Positions 34,930-46,922 are shown, counted from the first letter of the stretch. The stretch: 64,000 bases of DNA from Rusavskia elegans (GCA_011316305.1 SAUG01000043.1:1-64000), one strand, 5' to 3'. Made by a program: numbers and translations. Notes: generated from the sequence alone by a model not told the origin.

Positions 34930-37900
34930 TATCGTATATTAAAGTATTATTACTATTATTTAATCGCTAGTATTAAATACTATAGCGTATAAAATTCTAT
35001 TACGAAAATCTACTACGCTGCTGCTATTTTTTACTACTAAAAGAATTCGCTATATATTATATAAAGCTCTATATATTCTAGTAAATAGTAAAGATATTTA
35101 TAATTAATTATATATTATATACGAGCTACCGAAAACTCGCAGTAATAATATAAAAGTAGATTTTATTATCTAAAAAAATCTTTTATCCGATCTACGTACG
35201 TTCTTTATATATTATAAAAACTTACTATAATTATAATAACCGTTAAACGCGATATTAAATTTACTTTAATAAAGGACTGGAATTTATAGCTCGCAGTTAT
35301 ATAGAATAAAGTAACCGGCTAGCGCGTTTAAAAGTTTATTAATCTATCTATTACCCTAAAACCTAAATCTACTTTAAAATTAACTAAATCAACTTTATAA
35401 CTAGTACGAAATACTATTCCAAAAGTAATAACTAAAATAAAATTTAAATTAAAAAAAATAAAGTTAGATTACGTAAATAAAAAGAAGGATTATATATATA
35501 AAGCCGATATACTCGCTAAAATTAGTAACTTTATCTAGAAATTAGTAGCGAGTAATACCTTCGTATTTATTAAATACGAAGAATTATATCTATAGAATTT
35601 TTTTTATATTTTTAAATTTAGACTCGTTCTAATAGATTCTACTAGATTAATAGAAGTCGAGTATTTATATAAATTACTATCGGCGGGACCTACTAAAAAC
35701 TAGAGTTTCGAAATATAGTTAAATATATATATTTTAATATATATCTAAATTAAAAAAGTCGGCGTTATAGAAATTAAAGAATTTAAAAGAATATATAGAG
35801 ATTTTATCCTCGCTATTATAATTTTAGCGCCAGTTCTTACTATAAATTATTTATTAAAGTTCGACGACGAAATAGACTACGAAACCGAATACTTTAAATT
35901 TATTAAAAACTTTTATAATTATACTAGGTTAAATATTAAATCTACTATTACTAATTTAATATTCGCTGCTACTGAAAGCGATTCTAGGTTAAAAGGAAAT
36001 AAACTGTTATTTCGAAATAATAATAGTAAATTTTTAAAATATATTTATAATTTTAAATATTGGTTTAGCGATCACTATTATCTATATTATTATTTTAGCT
36101 TTAAATATCTAAAGGCCTCGGCGAATTAGAAGCCGAAAGATAATACTATAAAAAAAATACGCGAAAGCTTTAATAATAATAATACGTAGAAAATAAAAAT
36201 TAAAAGGGCTATTAATCGTTCTATCTAGTACGAAGAATATTCTAGTAAAAAGAAAGAGGAAGTTTAAAATAAAAAAAAGGTATAAATAAAAGTCTATACC
36301 GTTATTAATAGAAGTATTACCTTCGAATTCTAAATATTTCTAAAGAATAATATATCCTATATAGTCTTCTATAAAGCCTTCGCTATTAATTTCTACCTGC
36401 GGATATTATAGATATTCGATAGTAGTTCGGTAATTAATATCTATAATAATTTAATAGCCTACTGTTTTATTTAAAAAAGGCTATATTTTAATAATATATA
36501 TATCGTTTCCGGAAAGGACTATATATTTATTAAAGTCTATAGCCGAATAATAATCGAGATTAAAGTTCCTATAGGTAAGAAATTTATTATAATAACGAAT
36601 ATATACTATATTCCGGAATTTATAATAAATTTGATTTTAGAAAACTATCTAGAAAATAAAGATAACCTCTACTATAATAGAGAATAGCGCCGTATATAAT
36701 AAGGAGATTAAACAGCCTTTAAATATATAAGAGTCGGCGGGTATTATTTATTCGAAAATAATCGGAATAGAAAAGATAATATAACGTCCGTAATATTTAT
36801 AACTGTATCTATAAAATCTAGTATAATATATAAATAGTACTAGCTCTTTATTTATATTACTAATAATATTATTTAGTATCTCTCGTAAATAGTTAAAGGA
36901 GTAAAGGTTACTAATTTAGCGAAGGTACCTTCTATAAATAAATATAAGACCTACGCCGTTTTAAAAATTTATTAGATTATTTCGCGGTTATTATATAAAG
37001 GAGAAAATTCCGATAAACTTTTCTTCCGTATTATATTCGATCTTATTTCTTTTATAATCGCTTTAAATAAAAATAAATAGATTTTATATATTATATACGT
37101 TAAAACGAACTTCTACTTTATATTTATATATTACTATAAATCAAAGGCTGTTCGAGTAATTTATAAAATAGTTAAACCGATTAAAATATACTATAACGGT
37201 AAGGTAGTATTTCTAAAATCGGATAGAAAAAGAATTCTTTTAAAAAAAGAATTTAATAACCTTCTATTCTAGCTAGATATTACTTTAGAATTCTTATCGC
37301 CCTTTATATCTAAATAAAACGGCTATTCGGAACGTTTAAACTATATCTTTATTATAAAGGTACGAGTAATATATAATATAACGGGTCTTCTCTATTATTT
37401 CTAAATATAGATCTACTATTTAGCTAGAATAATTATAAATCGAACGCTAAAAAAGAAACTCGCCTAGAAAATACTATTCGAGGCCGTTACTAAATTTTAT
37501 CTTTATCTAGATTATTTACGTATATATAGCTATAAAGCCTACCCGTTTAATAAATATATTATATATATAGAAAAGCTTTTTCTAAAGACCTATATTAGCT
37601 TTCTAGTAGGATATAATAGCTTTAATATCTATAATATCTGGATTCCTAGCTAGCGGAAGATTATACGAAGCCGTAATATTATATTTAATAAAGATTCGTT
37701 CTATTTCTCTAGAGAAATCGATATAGTTTAGCTTTAAACGGAGCCATTTCTCTATAATATACTTAATATCCTTTATATAAACCCGCCTATATATAACGAG
37801 CTTTCTAAACTTAGTAATAATAACGAAAATAAAAATACCGTTATTAAAAAGCCTATAGAGGCGTTAAATAATAATAAAAAAAAGGAAAAGAAGTAATTAT

Positions 37901-39984
37901 TCCTATCTTTTCTAAGTCTTTCTATTTTAGAAGATAACGATAATTATTACCTGGACGATATATTCTAATATAACGATATTTAGAATACCTTCGAATAAAC
38001 TTCTCTACCGTAGAGAAAATCGAGGCTGTATAGGGAGGTCTAGAAAGAAAATATTATCGCCGATAATATATCTCGCGTTTAAAAGAAAATAGAAAAAGTT
38101 TAAACGTATATAATATAACTATATTTAATAGATAATACCCTATAAATATTTTATATTGCTTTTACAGTTTACTAGGTAGTTTAAACGCTGTATAAAGGTA
38201 ATTCTTCGTAAAATCTACTGCTATATAAACTAATTCCTATTAATATATACTATTATCGCGATCAGCTTCTATTAAAATCTAAATACTAGAATAATATATT
38301 TAAATACCTGTTAAAAGAAAACTTTATAGAAACTATATAAATCGAGATTAAAACGCTTTAAAATAAAGGAACTTGGAAAAAAATAGCCGGTAATAAAGCC
38401 TCTAAAAATAATAGTATTACTATTTCTACTATCTAGGTTTTTAAATATAAATTCGATAACCAGGGGTATTTATTTAAATTTAAAGCTCGCCTATATACTA
38501 GAGGAAATTTTAAAAATACTAAAGTAAATATATACGCTATAATATTAGTAATATATATTTTTCGAATTTTTATAGCGATTATTATATATTTTAATTATAA
38601 AACTCGGCAGTATAACGCCGTTAACGCTTTCGCTAATAGTAATATTAATAAGCCTATCTATATTAAATTCCCGTAGGGATAGAAAGAATCGAAAATAGTT
38701 TTACTATAGCTTCTATAAACGTTATATAGGCTGAAGTAATTTCTAGCGCTCTGGTTTTACTATCTATTATCTATATTAGCCGACCTAGAATTCTAGGCGG
38801 TTTCCGATACCGAATATTTCTTTATTTATAAATATATATTTCTATTCTTTTTCGTTAATAATATCGCCGTTATTTTCGAAGCTTATAATATTAAATATAT
38901 AGAGGAATTCTAGATAAAACTATTTAAAAAATACGATATAAAATTCCTAGATAAAATTATATAGTTTCTAGATATTCGGATAATACGCGAAAAGGAGCTA
39001 TATAAATTGTTTCTATACTAGAATTTCTATATCGATAAGATTACGAAGAAGTATTATATTAATCTTTTTATAAAAGGCTTTAGAATTCTACTAGCGAGTA
39101 TTAAAATCTTTATAAAAAATACTAAATAAACTATACTATAATAAATCTTTATCTACTAATAGCTCGTCGGTTTAATATAATTTATAGCTACTATAAGTCG
39201 CGCTAATATCGGTTTCGCCTTTTCTAAATTTTTAAAATTCTTTACGAATCTTTCCGAATATTATTATATAGCTGCTATTCGAGTTCTATAATATCTGGAA
39301 TATTCTAGATTCCTTTTAATTATCTATAATACCTCTATAGCAGATTTAAATAGAATATTTATCGGTTTATCGGATATATTCTTTACGGATAATCTTAATA
39401 TACGCTATAGCTTTTAAGGCTATTACTTTAAATTATTTAATAGTATTATCGATTAGAAAGCCTCTAAATAAAAGACGGTTATAATAAATTTAACGGAAAT
39501 AGAACTATTCGGCGCTATAATAATAGGAAAAGAATTTATATAGTAGAATAGATTTTTTAAAGAAATCGCTATAAATCTAGGCTATAAACTGTTTATCGAG
39601 GTCGATAATATATAGACTATACGAATCTTCTAGAATATTAATTTATAATTTATATCTAAGCTTCGCTATATAGATATTTATTATTATTAGCTCCGCTAGA
39701 AGGTTTATAATAGAAATATTTTAATTAAATATATAGTCTCCGCAGCTATTTTAGTAGATAGCTTTATAAAAGTTCTTCTAGTATAACGTTATAAAGAGTT
39801 TATTAAACTCTTAGAATTCTAGTATATAGAATTAAATAAGGTTCTATATAATAACGCCGCTGCCGCTACTATTAATATTTTAAATCTATCTAAACCTATA
39901 GATCCGGATAGATCTAGTTAAAAATTCCTCTATATTACCTTTAAAGTTATATATTGCTCTAATATCTAGTAAATATAACCAAAC

Positions 39985-40140
39985 GGGATAGTATAGTAGT
40001 TAATATAGATATAGCAGAGATTCTATAATAGTAAAACTATTATAACGGCGTTTATTATCGCTATAGCTCTAGTATTATAGATTTATATTTATTAAACCCC
40101 GATTCGAATCCGGATTCTATTAATTTTCTTTTACTCTTTT
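39985..40140 (+). other. tRNA-like segment inside the retrotransposon
   Basis: It contains an A-box-like tagtatagtagttaata (39989-40005) and a B-box-like gattcgaatcc (40101-40111), which differs from the Pol III B-box consensus GGTTCGANTCC by one RIP-type G-to-A change. A T-rich run that could act as a Pol III terminator follows (around 40123-40141). The A-B distance of about 100 bp is long for a plain tRNA. It may be a RIP-damaged tRNA or a tRNA-derived SINE carried between pol and the 3' LTR. Confidence 0.4.
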
Positions 40141-40343
40141 TATATATTAAATTCCAGCTATTTTAGTTTAATATTTAGTTTATAATTTAACCTAAAATTT
40201 AAACTCTTTAATTTCGACTTTTATTATCTATAATACGGTTATTTCTATACTAATTTAAGAGGAGGATATACGCGGTAATACTATTAATAAAAATTATATA
40301 AAATTAAAGTTTATTAATATTCGCTATCGATTCTAAAAGGGTA

Positions 40344-40585
40344 TAAAGACCTGCGAATATAGTATTTATAGTCGATATAGAAATAATTCCGGGATACGCG
40401 ATAGAAAACAAATTTCTAAAATTATATATATTTCCTATTATAGCTAGCGTTGCCTATTTAGGCCTAGCGTTTACTTATTACGCGTACTATTTAGCTATTT
40501 ATAGATTTCCTCTTTTCCTACTTCCCAGAATATATAATACACACTCATTTTCATGCAAATTCGCGCTCCTGCACTGGAGCTCATA
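40344..40585 (+). repeat. 3' LTR (242 bp)
   Basis: Begins TAAAGACC (RIP-changed TG) and ends CTCATA, then TTAGG. Its outer 45 bases have normal composition (cacactcattttcatgc), whereas the inner part is mutated, the mirror image of the 5' LTR. Confidence 0.93.
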
Positions 40586-40670
40586 TTAGGACGAAATCCT
40601 ATATCGAGGTACCGACTGCTGTTCACCCTATATTGCAATGATCTTCCAATTTAGTAGAGGGGTTCTGGGC

Positions 40671-40802
40671 TACGGAGGATGACATCAAAAGTTTAGAATA
40701 TACGCTAGTGCTCTCAGGGGTGCGTTATCGGTAGTCCGGGCGACCGTAGCCTACGGTCGCACTCTTAGCGTATATTCTAAACTTTTGATGTCATCCTCCG
40801 TA
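40671..40802. mobile_element. MITE-like element with 37-bp terminal inverted repeats
   Basis: Arms 40671-40707 and 40766-40802 are perfect reverse complements of 37 bp, starting TACGGAGGATGACATC. The 58-bp centre holds a second palindrome with 10-bp arms (40740-40749 and 40751-40760, one base between). If the outermost TA on each side is a target duplication, the layout is that of a Tc1/mariner-type MITE of 128 bp. It has no coding capacity. It lies 80 bp beyond the retrotransposon and shows no RIP, as expected for a repeat this short. Confidence 0.75.
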
Positions 40803-40980
40803 CGTCTCATACTTCTGACGGCATGTGGACAGGAGAACAATACAGCCGTTCAATCAATATTCCACATTGCGAATGATTCTGACCCAACGAGCCCTTATAA
40901 AAAAAAACGCTGACATTAATGCCCGAAGTCATCCTGTGCATCCAGCGGCCTCTCTCTCGTCCGTCATTTACATCGCCCTT

Positions 40981-43240
40981 TTAGTATTCCGCAACATCAG
41001 TTCCATTCCCCGTCATGTCCTCGTCAAACAACGACGCGCCATCCCCCGCATCACTCATCGGACTGGGTCCACTAGCCGCACCCGTCGTCGTTGTCGTGCC
41101 ATCCTCCCCGCTGCCATATCCAGGCACAGTTCCATTACTATAAGTGCCCCCGGTCGGAATAGGCATGAATCCGCCCATGCTGCCACCGGCGCTACTTGAA
41201 GTATAGGAGTCGCTGGTTGGGAAGGCGTTTGAACTGTCATACGTTGGTTCTGTACTCATTGTGACGGTGACTGTGACTGTTTCGCTGACGGTTGTTGTCA
41301 CGGGTTCGACGGCGGGGCAATTCAGGGATGAGCCCGTGTTGGAATCTCCTCCAGAGGTATCCGAGGAGTTGCCGAATGTTGACGAGGAGAATCCGGTGTC
41401 GGTGCCGGTTGACGTGGAATTGGAATCCAAGCTTGATTCCCCAGTCCCAGTTCCAGTTGTTTGGTCGGTGGTTTGGCTCCCATTGCCAGCTGAATCTGAA
41501 TTTGTGCTGCCCGTTGTCTGGTCTCCAGCTGTGCCGAATCCCGTACTGGAGCCACTATAACTCTGATTGGAAGCTCCTCCTGTACTACTGATATCAGTGG
41601 ACTCCGAGCTAGGTTCCCCGGTCCCTGTCGTTTGGCCTGTTGTTTGGTCTGCTGTTTGGTCTGTTATTTGATCTGTTGTTTGGCCTGTTGTTTGGCTCCC
41701 ACTGCCAGCTGAATCTGAATTTGTGCTGCCCGTTATCTGATCTCCGGTCGAAGTTGAATTGGATTCCGAGCTAAACTCCCCAGCCCCAGTTGTTTGGCCT
41801 GTTGTTTGGTCCCCACTGTTTGAGGTAAACCCAGTATTTGAGCCAGTTGAGTTAGATGCCCCTTGTGTATTCATGGATTCCAAATTCGATTCCCCAGTCC
41901 CAGCTGTTTGGTCCGTTGTTTGACCTGTGGTTTGGCCTGTTGTTTGGTCCCCACTGTTTGAGGTAAATGCAGTGTTTGAGCCAGTTGAGTTAGATGCCCC
42001 TTGTATATCCATAGATTCCGAAGTCGATTCCCCAGTTCCAACTGTTTGGTCTCCGCTGGTCGTATCTCCACTGCCGGTAGAAGTTGAACTCGTACTATCT
42101 GATCCATAGCCGGTCTCCGTTCCTGATTGGCTGCTTGAAGAGCTATCCGTCGTGTTGCTGGAGGTACTGGAAGTGCCCTCTGCTCCGCTCGACCCTGATG
42201 AACTAGAATAACCATTCTCACCTTCACCTTGGAACCCGCTGCTGGTATTGTTCGAGCTCCCCATGCCCTGATTTTCATTTGAGGAATTTCCTGGCGTTGC
42301 CGAGGTGGATGATGATGATAATGATTCGCTATAACCGCCGCTCTGGCTTGGAATCGGGCTGGTATCTTCAGTAGAAGGACTTCCTGGCGTTTCCGAGGTG
42401 GATGATGATGTACCCTCGCCCCCAGCATGGCCCTCACCTCCAGCATGCCCATCGCCGCCTGGTTGACCTTCTGTTTGGGAGGACGATCCGCTGTACTCAC
42501 CGCTCTGGGTTGAGTTCGAGCTTGACGAGAATGATGAACTGCTATTTGAAGATGAAGGGGTAGCATCTGTAGAACTTTCACCTCCTGTACTCGTCAAATT
42601 GCCATACGGGCCGGAGGTTGTAGATGTAAAATCTCCGCTATCTCCAGTGCCCATGGGGTATCCACCAGTGCTTGTTGTCGAGGGAATTAGGCCACCAGGA
42701 TTATCTCCATATGGGTTGTCACCGAAGGGATTCTCGCCAGCAGGGTTCTCGCCAGCAGGGTTCTCGCCAGCAGGGTTCTCGCCAGCAGGGTTTTGGCCGA
42801 AAGGACTGTCTCCAGAAGCTGTGGAGGAATTTCCTCCCGGGGTTGAGGCTACATCTGTACTGTTGGCGCATGGCTTCTCTTCATCCTTATGGTCATCCTT
42901 GTGTTCGTCGTTATGCTCGGTACCCATCGAACCATCGCTATGGGCTTCATCTTCTTTGTTGCTTGAGGATGGTTGTCCGTAATTAGGTAGATCAGCCCCC
43001 TTTTGGCTATGAGTATCTGGCTTGTGTTCGGAAACCTGGGTGCCGTTGGGCGTGCTGCTATGCGTCTGGTCTTTGCCATACGTCCTGCGCTGCAAACGGC
43101 GTGAGCGGAGTGGGGAGTCTTGGTGAGGGTATCTTTGCCATTCCAGATCAGCGCCATGTCAACCAGCCCAGGCAGGGAACTTACGAGGAGACGGAGGAGG
43201 ACAAAGCAATAGCGAGTATCAACGAAATGGAAAGACGCAT
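40981..43240 (-). CDS. Secreted Ser/Gly/Thr-rich repeat protein
   Basis: Two exons: 43240-43185 and 43132-40981 (52-nt intron), giving 735 aa. Exon 1 encodes a signal peptide (MRLSISLILAIALSSSVSS). Then comes YPHQDSPLRSRRLQRR, whose dibasic pairs could be a Kex2 cleavage site, then a charged His/Asp/Glu part, four NPAGE repeats, and about 500 residues rich in Ser, Thr, Gly, Asn and Gln with QTTGQTT-like repeats. Near the end comes a single-Cys segment (LNCPAVEPVTTTVSETVTVTVTM) like those in fungal wall and adhesion-type proteins. No hydrophobic GPI-signal tail is seen, so a secreted or wall-associated, O-glycosylated protein is likely. Function unknown. It sits beside the transposon. Confidence 0.8.
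41791..42052. repeat. Tandem ~120-140-bp coding repeat
   Basis: Two imperfect copies (about 41791-41913 and 41931-42052) inside the secreted protein gene encode near-identical peptides around GASNSTGSNT(A/G)FTSNSGDQ. A recent internal duplication, likely variable between strains. Confidence 0.75.
42736..42795. repeat. 15-bp tandem repeat, four copies (NPAGE)
   Basis: The unit gccagcagggttctc is repeated at 42736, 42751, 42766 and 42781 (last copy ends ttttg), with a degenerate copy just before. It keeps the frame and encodes NPAGE repeats in the minus-strand gene. Confidence 0.92.
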
Positions 43241-45003
43241 CTTGAAGCGTGGCACGGAATGGCAGGATGTGGGAAGATAAAGCAGGTCGAGTCAGAGACA
43301 GGGCGAGCAATCAATGCTCCGAGAGGCTGCAGACTGGACGCAACGAGTGTGAAGCTTGGCAAGGCAAGGACAATGAGAAGTAGCGGGTGCTCTTGTGAAT
43401 GGGGGAAAGGCGATCAGATATACTGGAGCACAGCCGCTAAAAAAACCACGTCTACTTCTTTCGATTGCGGAAGTATCCACCACGTGGGACCAACATTCAT
43501 CGAAGAGATAATCAGCCAACCTGGCTAATGCGGCGTTACGACCGGATGGGAAACCCAAGAACAAGCATGTGTACAAGAACAGAGCTTGATAGAGTCTAGT
43601 CCAGGGGTAGGAGGAATTTTTGAGCTTACTTATCTTACGGCCCGTTTGCTGGTGAGACCAGAATGTTCCGAAGGACAGGGCGCGGACGTTTCCAACCATA
43701 CTGTGCATATTGCAAACACGCCGAGAAACAACAATAATGCGGCATATAACTGCAAACACCGTATTGATGGTGCGACTGCACGCAGATCGAACCTTACTTG
43801 GACCTTACAAGCGAAAGAGTGGAGAAAGTAGTACATGGTAAGGCAATTGCACGTCTCTCAGCCGCGGCGCAAATAACGGACAGTCAGATTCGATGCGCAG
43901 CATGCCGTCCCGCAAGTAAGTCGAGGGCGTACTAAGTGTCGTTTCATGTTTCAGATCCTTTGAAACCCAGAGGCAAAGCATGGAACCAGAGTTTCTCTGC
44001 AGAAGCATGCATCTTCAATAGTGCTGGAACCTGCTGCGCACGGCGATCCCGATCCTGCTGATTCCGCCGCAGCAGGCAAGAAGATCCAGACCAACTGTGG
44101 TCATAACGAGACTTCCTCGATGTGCACGGCTATTACTAAGCGAAAGTTGAAACGACGAAATTGCCCGGAGGTTCGAGGTCTGAAAGCCATGTATAGCCGC
44201 GTGCTATATGCGACGGGACTGTGTGGAGAGCCCCTCCACAATAACGATGCTGACGTCGGCCTGGATTATTGTGGGTGACGGATTGGCTGCATTTTCTCGT
44301 TTCATCCTCCTGGGTGTAATGGACACGTAATATCATATAGGAGCAGTCGCGATGGACTCGCCCACGCAGTGACTGATGATGTTGGGATCACTTGGTTCAT
44401 CAAGTCCGGCTGACTGTAATTCTGTCAGAGCAGTGAGGCGCTTATTCTTTAATCTTTTTTGAATGGAGCTGCATGATTGGGACAGAATACCATCGATGTT
44501 GGCAGTCAAGCCAGTCTAACGCAGTCGACGTTGCAAGATTCGGCTGCTCCCAGCTTCGAAAAGGTAGAGCCACAAGCAGTGCCGGTTTTTGTTCCTCTTG
44601 TCAGTTGTCTCTAGACTCCAACTATGAAAAATTAGTGATATTTCGGGTCGCCCTGTCTATTCCAGCGGTTAGCTCGTGACCAGGAAGTGGTGGATAATTC
44701 GACATGGAGTTTGCTCCTTGTTCAGTGAGTGAGAAGATTGGAAATAGCTGGTTGTGTAGACATATGCGCAGAACGTCTTCTGAGAAGACACTCGCCTTGC
44801 ACGTTACTCTGGCCCCAGCGGACTCATCATGGAAGGATGTAGAAAATGGAAGGGAAGGCCCATACCAGCGACTTGTATTAGAGCACAATTTATCCCTCGG
44901 GAGTATAGCGAAGAAAGCAAAATATGTCGAGATACATTTCTCTGATCGCTCACATGCAAATGGTACGAGAAGGTGCATTGCGGCGACCGCAAGAGCGGAT
45001 GCA
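43241..45003. other. Intergenic, no gene seen
   Basis: About 1.8 kb between the secreted protein start and the RRP7 3' end. Open frames up to 173 aa occur on both strands (for example 44704-45225, which overlaps RRP7 exons in the opposite direction), but none has a recognisable family or splice structure. It includes the promoter of the secreted protein gene. Confidence 0.5.
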
Positions 45004-46094
45004 TCACTCAGGCTGTGCAAATGTCAGTCAGGATCGAACCAAAAGAGGTCCAGTGGGGCAGCTCACTCTGAACATGCCACGCCTTTCTCTCATTTTCTGA
45101 ACCTTTTCCTTGTCGCCTTCGAATTTCTTCATAAGCTCTACAGCCTTCGCTTTCTTCTTCTCCCTAGTCTGGAACCTGTAGAAGTCCTCCAAGCCCTTCT
45201 GCTTCTGTTTCTGTTTCAAGGCTAGCTCTTGTGCGACATCCTGCCGGGCAGGGCCCGTTCTTCCACCTCTGGTCACTGTGATAAACCCGTCTTCATCAGG
45301 GACTTGTCTTTGTCGGGCCTGCAGGCGTGCTTGTGCAGCTTCCCGTGCGGCGAATTCGGTCATGTATGCATTGACGGCTTCGAGGACTTGGTCCCGGTTG
45401 GGATACTGTAGTTTGGAATGCTGTAGGTACCCTTGACAGTTTAGTTTTGGCAGATGGGCAACGAGACTTGCAGCATACTTGCAATGCCCAAGGAAGAAAC
45501 CTTGCCCTCCATACCCTCACCCCATATCGGCATCGTATGGCCCTTTTCGGGCCTTTTTACAGCCTTGTACGCGGCTTCCATGCTTAGCCGGTCAACGAAC
45601 ACGACAACAGCGGTGCGGCCATCAGTCCGTAGCTCTCGGTCCCAAGTGGCCGGTAATGCTGTGCCGTCCAACTCCTCAATATCTCCATGTTCATTACCCC
45701 TCTTCCTCTTTCTTCCCTTTTTCTCCTTTTTGGGATCAGCCACGGCATTCTCTGGGCCCTCAGTCTTTCCCTGGGTTCCCTCGAATTGGACTTCCTCAAT
45801 ACGACCAGGAGGCAACCCTAGTTGTACGGAAAAAAGACGTTTGATGTGAAGCTCGGTAGAATCGAATGGTACATTGACAAGGAATAGAGACCGTGCTGCG
45901 GCTGAAGTTGGTAGCTTGGGTTCGTGGGGGCGTAGGTAAAGGTAATGTGTCGCTGACGCTGGGTAGGAAGGAAGCGGAGGTAAGCTTAAAGGCAGGATCC
46001 TGTAGCCTGAAACTTCAGAAGGCCAATGTTGGCTTAGAGCCGGGTTTGGAGCCATCTTCTCAGCTCTGGACGAGGAATGTTGGTCGATGGTCAT
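45004..46094 (-). CDS. RRP7: Ribosomal RNA-processing protein 7
   Basis: Three exons: 46094-45479, 45431-45067 and a 9-nt last exon 45012-45004 (Pro-Glu-stop), giving 329 aa. The RRM-like N-terminal part includes ARSLFLVNVPFDSTELHIKR, a basic insert (KKEKKGRKRKRG) and TDGRTAVVVFVDRLSMEAAY. The C-terminal RRP7 domain includes EAAQARLQARQRQVPDEDGF, ITVTRGGRTG and GLEDFYRFQTREKKKAKAVE, ending RERRGMFRPE. It is part of the UTP-C/CURI module of the small-subunit processome, linking rRNA processing to ribosomal protein gene control (family knowledge). A second in-frame ATG 13 codons downstream (46055, MAPNPALSQ) is a possible start. The tiny last exon completes the conserved FRPE-type end. Confidence 0.92.
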
Positions 46095-46922
46095 GGACCT
46101 CCAAGCACGGACAGGTTTTCACATGCTTCCGAGGTTCTGCCCCCCAAAGATCAGAAAGCGAAAACGACCAAGTCCCTCTCGCTTAAGTCCCACCCCCATG
46201 ACTTACCCGGCACTTTCAAATTCTATATCAACAGCAGCTCTCACGCACTTCCGTTTTTCTTCTTCAGCTCTCTTTGCCTTTTGGCTTAGATCAAGTGTAG
46301 TATCTGTTCTTTTCAGTTTAATCTCTGAAATTTCACTACGGTGAAAATCAAAGATTGAATTTATTTTTGTCCTTGGGGAGAGAGCCTCTGTACTTGTACA
46401 TGTTCTCTCTCACTGTGTCATGAGGCTTACACTGCTCCTCGTCGATGCGAACACTTTTCATCATTGTGCTCGGCTTGTCTGAGGCTTTGGAGAAACTTGT
46501 CTGCCTTCTCTCCTTATGATGCTTGACACCATATGATCACTCCATGACTTTTATGGGCTCGTGCCCTGGTCAGATATGCTCATGGCTAATAACCTACTCC
46601 GTAGATTATGGAGCTTTTTGGTCGCACTAATGTCTTAACCACTCACACTCGTGCAACAAAGCGTCACTGAATAGACTGTTCGACGTTATGGTCACAACAT
46701 CATTCGTCTTTGTCTATTACAGCATCCCACCGAATTTCACAAGTATTTTCTAGTCAACGATGCCGGGGCATCTACCTGCTGCACGCGAGTCTGGCCCATC
46801 CGCCAACTGCCAGTGACCCTAGGGTATCTGTTCACGTCTACGAGGCATATCCTTGCACAACCACCATCTTCGCCAGGCCATAAACGGTTGCCTGAAAACC
46901 TCGATCATCGAATGCTCACTTT
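46095..46922. other. Intergenic, RRP7 promoter
   Basis: 828 bp, pyrimidine-rich next to RRP7. It includes ctactccgta near 46597, like the tacctccgta motif found elsewhere in the window. No gene seen. Confidence 0.55.

Larger units (their letters stand above)
34670..40590 (+). mobile_element. Ty1/copia-type LTR retrotransposon, inactivated by RIP
   Basis: A complete but dead element of 5911 bp (34675-40585), flanked by the 5-bp duplication TTAGG (34670-34674 and 40586-40590). It has two 242-bp LTRs, a primer-binding site right after the left LTR and a purine tract (aaaaggg) before the right one. Order of decayed domains on +: gag region (about 35.2-36.4 kb), integrase (NGYSERLN at 37318-37341), reverse transcriptase (FKARLYTRG near 38479; VNAFANSNINKPIYIKFP at 38611-38664; FVNNI at 38851 in place of the usual YVDDI), then RNase H (about 39.42-39.52 kb). 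Integrase before reverse transcriptase makes it copia, not gypsy. No frame is intact: stops are frequent and I found no ATG on the + strand of the interior. Confidence 0.93.

Noticed and set aside
34670..40590. AT-rich block as a centromere or mitochondrial DNA insertion
   Set aside because: LTRs, target duplication and copia domain remnants explain it fully.
44704..45225. 173-aa open frame on + opposite RRP7
   Set aside because: Overlaps RRP7 exons on the other strand; the RRP7 reading is well supported.
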